A stretch of 54,934 bases of DNA from Paracoccaceae bacterium (lineage in GTDB: Bacteria > Pseudomonadota > Alphaproteobacteria > Rhodobacterales > Rhodobacteraceae). The DNA lies in contig JAJFIC010000055.1 in NCBI GenBank assembly GCA_021775315.1, positions 1 to 54,934 of the forward strand. The letters are read 5' to 3'. A program made the position numbers and the translations under genes. Positions 53,504-54,934 of the stretch are shown one piece after another. The notes below the pieces were generated by a model. The model was not told the origin of the DNA and searched no databases. It saw only the letters and a program-made list of their open reading frames with translations. Each line of letters starts with the position of its first letter. Positions within the stretch are counted from its first letter, which is position 1.

Positions 53504-54466
53504 CTATACCTTGATATTGACCATGATTTTCATGAAGACGTAATTCACCACCAAAAACGTGGCGACGACCATACAGGCGGGTATGAAGTACTCAGTTTCC
53601 ATAACCGCGTCGTAATAAGTTGGTTGTGCGACGTTGATGCCGATCAACGCCAGAATGGGAAAGGCCGACAGGAACATGCCGGACCATTTGGCCTCGGCCG
53701 TGATTGCCTTGACCCGGCGAAACAGTTTGAACCGTGCCCGGATCACTTTGGCCAGACCTTCCAGAATTTCGGCCAGATTACCGCCTGATTTTTGCTGGAT
53801 GCTGACGGCGACCGCCAGAAAACGCAAATCCTGCATGTCGATGGTTTCCGCCATTTTATTGAGCGATTCCGTGATTTCCATGCCATAGGCGAACTCGTCA
53901 GCGATGATGCCAAATTCAGACCCCAAAGGATCAGCGACCTCTTGGGCGACGATGTTCACTGTGCTGGAAAACGGATGCCCGACCCGCAGGCTGCGCACCA
54001 TAAGTTCAACGGCATCCGGCAATTGTTCTTCAAGCAGCGACATGCGTGCCTTGGCCTTTTTGCTCAGCCACATCCAAACCGCACCGAAACCCATGACCAC
54101 TGACATTCCAACACGCACAGGCAGGGACGCCCCGGTGCCAATTGTCAGGCCAACAAAGGCGGCGATCGTCAGAATAACCATGACCATTATCAATGCCTTA
54201 GGGCTGAATGCGATGTTTGCCATCGCCGCCTTTTTGCTGATCATTGAAATGATCGGCAGGCGCGGCCCCTCGCGGTGCTGTGCCCTTTCTTTGCGCAAGG
54301 TTTCCAGAACCTGTTCGCGGTCGTTGCCCTTTTCGAGCAGATCAAGGCGGCGGTTTACCCGGCTGTTAAGGCGAATGGATTTTCCAAACACCACCAGATA
54401 CATGCCTTCGACCAGCAACAGGACCGCTATAAAGATGACGCCATAGATGATTGGTTCAGGACTCAT
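53504..54466 (-). CDS. tadB: Tad pilus platform protein TadB
   Basis: TadB is the partner of TadC. The 320-residue product has an N-terminal helix (IIYGVIFIAVLLLVEGMYLV), the T2SSF domain (LPDAVELMVRSLRVGHPFSS; FGIIADEFAYGMEITESLNK) and two C-terminal helices (MFLSAFPILALIGINVAQP; FIPACMVVATFLVVNYVFM). It starts two bases after the cpaF stop. Confidence 0.93.
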   Translation of the reverse strand: MSPEPIIYGVIFIAVLLLVEGMYLVVFGKSIRLNSRVNRRLDLLEKGNDREQVLETLRKERAQHREGPRLPIISMISKKAAMANIAFSPKALIMVMVILTIAAFVGLTIGTGASLPVRVGMSVVMGFGAVWMWLSKKAKARMSLLEEQLPDAVELMVRSLRVGHPFSSTVNIVAQEVADPLGSEFGIIADEFAYGMEITESLNKMAETIDMQDLRFLAVAVSIQQKSGGNLAEILEGLAKVIRARFKLFRRVKAITAEAKWSGMFLSAFPILALIGINVAQPTYYDAVMETEYFIPACMVVATFLVVNYVFMKIMVNIKV

Positions 54467-54468
54467 GG

Positions 54469-54934
54469 TTAGCTCCTTGCCATTGGTGGCTGGGTGTAAA
54501 TGCTTGCTGGAAGATCAAAACCGGAATGTTTGAACCGTTCCGAGAAATGCGACCGCACGCCGGTTGCCTCAAAATGGCCGATGATCTTGCCGTTTTCGTC
54601 CAACCCCTCGCGTTTGAAACGGAAGATTTCCTGCATGGTGATGATTTCACCTTCCATGCCGGTCACCTCGGTGATTGACATCATGCGCCGCGAGCCATCC
54701 ATCAGTCGGCTGGCCTGCACGATCAAATGCACGGCTGATGCGATCTGATTGCGAACTGCCTTTAGCGGCATGTCGATCCCGGCCATTGCCACCATGTTTT
54801 CAAGGCGCGAAACGCCATCGCGCGCAGAGTTGGCGTGAATAGTCGTCATTGAACCGTCATGGCCGGTGTTCATGGCCTGCAACATGTCGATGACTTCTTC
54901 GCCACGGGTTTCCCCAACGATAATCCGGTCTGGC
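54469..54934 (-). CDS. cpaF: Tad pilus ATPase CpaF/TadA, C-terminal part (cut by window end)
   Basis: CpaF is the cytoplasmic secretion ATPase that powers Flp pilus assembly. The last 154 codons are visible. They include [20 protein letters not shown] (Walker B region) and [17 protein letters not shown] (the His box). The gene continues past the right edge, so the Walker A motif is outside. It is the first visible gene of a minus-strand operon cpaF-tadB-tadC-tadD-TPR-cpaA. Confidence 0.95.
   Translation of the reverse strand, partial: PDRIIVGETRGEEVIDMLQAMNTGHDGSMTTIHANSARDGVSRLENMVAMAGIDMPLKAVRNQIASAVHLIVQASRLMDGSRRMMSITEVTGMEGEIITMQEIFRFKREGLDENGKIIGHFEATGVRSHFSERFKHSGFDLPASIYTQPPMARS

Noticed and set aside
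1-54934. CRISPR arrays, rRNA operons, prophage structural genes, T6SS or toxin-antitoxin loci
   Set aside because: No regularly spaced repeats, rRNA sequence or phage structural proteins were seen on reading.

Overview
The window looks like chromosome from an alphaproteobacterium of the order Rhodobacterales (roseobacter-like). The basis is protein sequence style plus gene order: a ruvCAB-hypothetical-ybgC-tolQRAB-pal-cpoB-tilS-ftsH block, a lone rpsD, fhs next to folD, a Tad pilus operon with a short CpaA peptidase, and the pcm-tolC-PopZ-like module. Genus was not determined. GTG and TTG starts are common (rpsD, allA, ybgC, yeeE-like, ftsH).

Region 1 (1-1361) is the worn end of a genomic island at a tRNA-Cys gene. 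It holds the 5' end of an IS3-family orfA, an hsdS fragment missing both ends, and the N-terminal part of a tyrosine-recombinase integrase. The hsdS and integrase fragments are fused tail to tail. Region 2 (1.5-13 kb) holds pcm, tolC and a PopZ-like acidic protein, with valS further on. Five genes lie between the PopZ-like gene and valS: cobQ, a DUF2235 hydrolase, a dienelactone-hydrolase-like protein, and a 2-oxoglutarate dioxygenase/HD-oxygenase pair resembling the PhnY/PhnZ and TmpA/TmpB phosphonate-oxidising systems. That pair is the best candidate for an undescribed activity here.

Region 3 (13-17 kb) is a ureide (purine ring) catabolism operon: aminotransferase, puuE, allE, allA. Region 4 (17-26.5 kb) has a DUF374 acyltransferase, rpsD with a clear promoter and a long structured leader, an Lrp-type regulator divergent from a class V aminotransferase, a YeeE/YedE (TsuA-like) sulfur transporter, MFS and MATE transporters, msrA and prmA. 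Region 5 (26.6-39 kb) is the conserved DUF1127 / ruvCAB / tol-pal / tilS / ftsH block.

Region 6 (39-47.5 kb) has a MOSC protein, the one-carbon genes fhs and folD, a membrane LytTR regulator, the pdeM/Lhr-like DNA-damage pair and a beta-hydroxyacid-type dehydrogenase. Region 7 (47.4-54.9 kb) is a Tad/Flp pilus locus read on the minus strand from cpaF (cut by the window end) through tadB, tadC, two TPR lipoproteins and cpaA. Next to it are a large polytopic membrane protein and an AAA+ ATPase. A short repeat (hairpin plus AGTATTTT...AACAATGA) occurs three times between genes. No CRISPR array or rRNA was seen.
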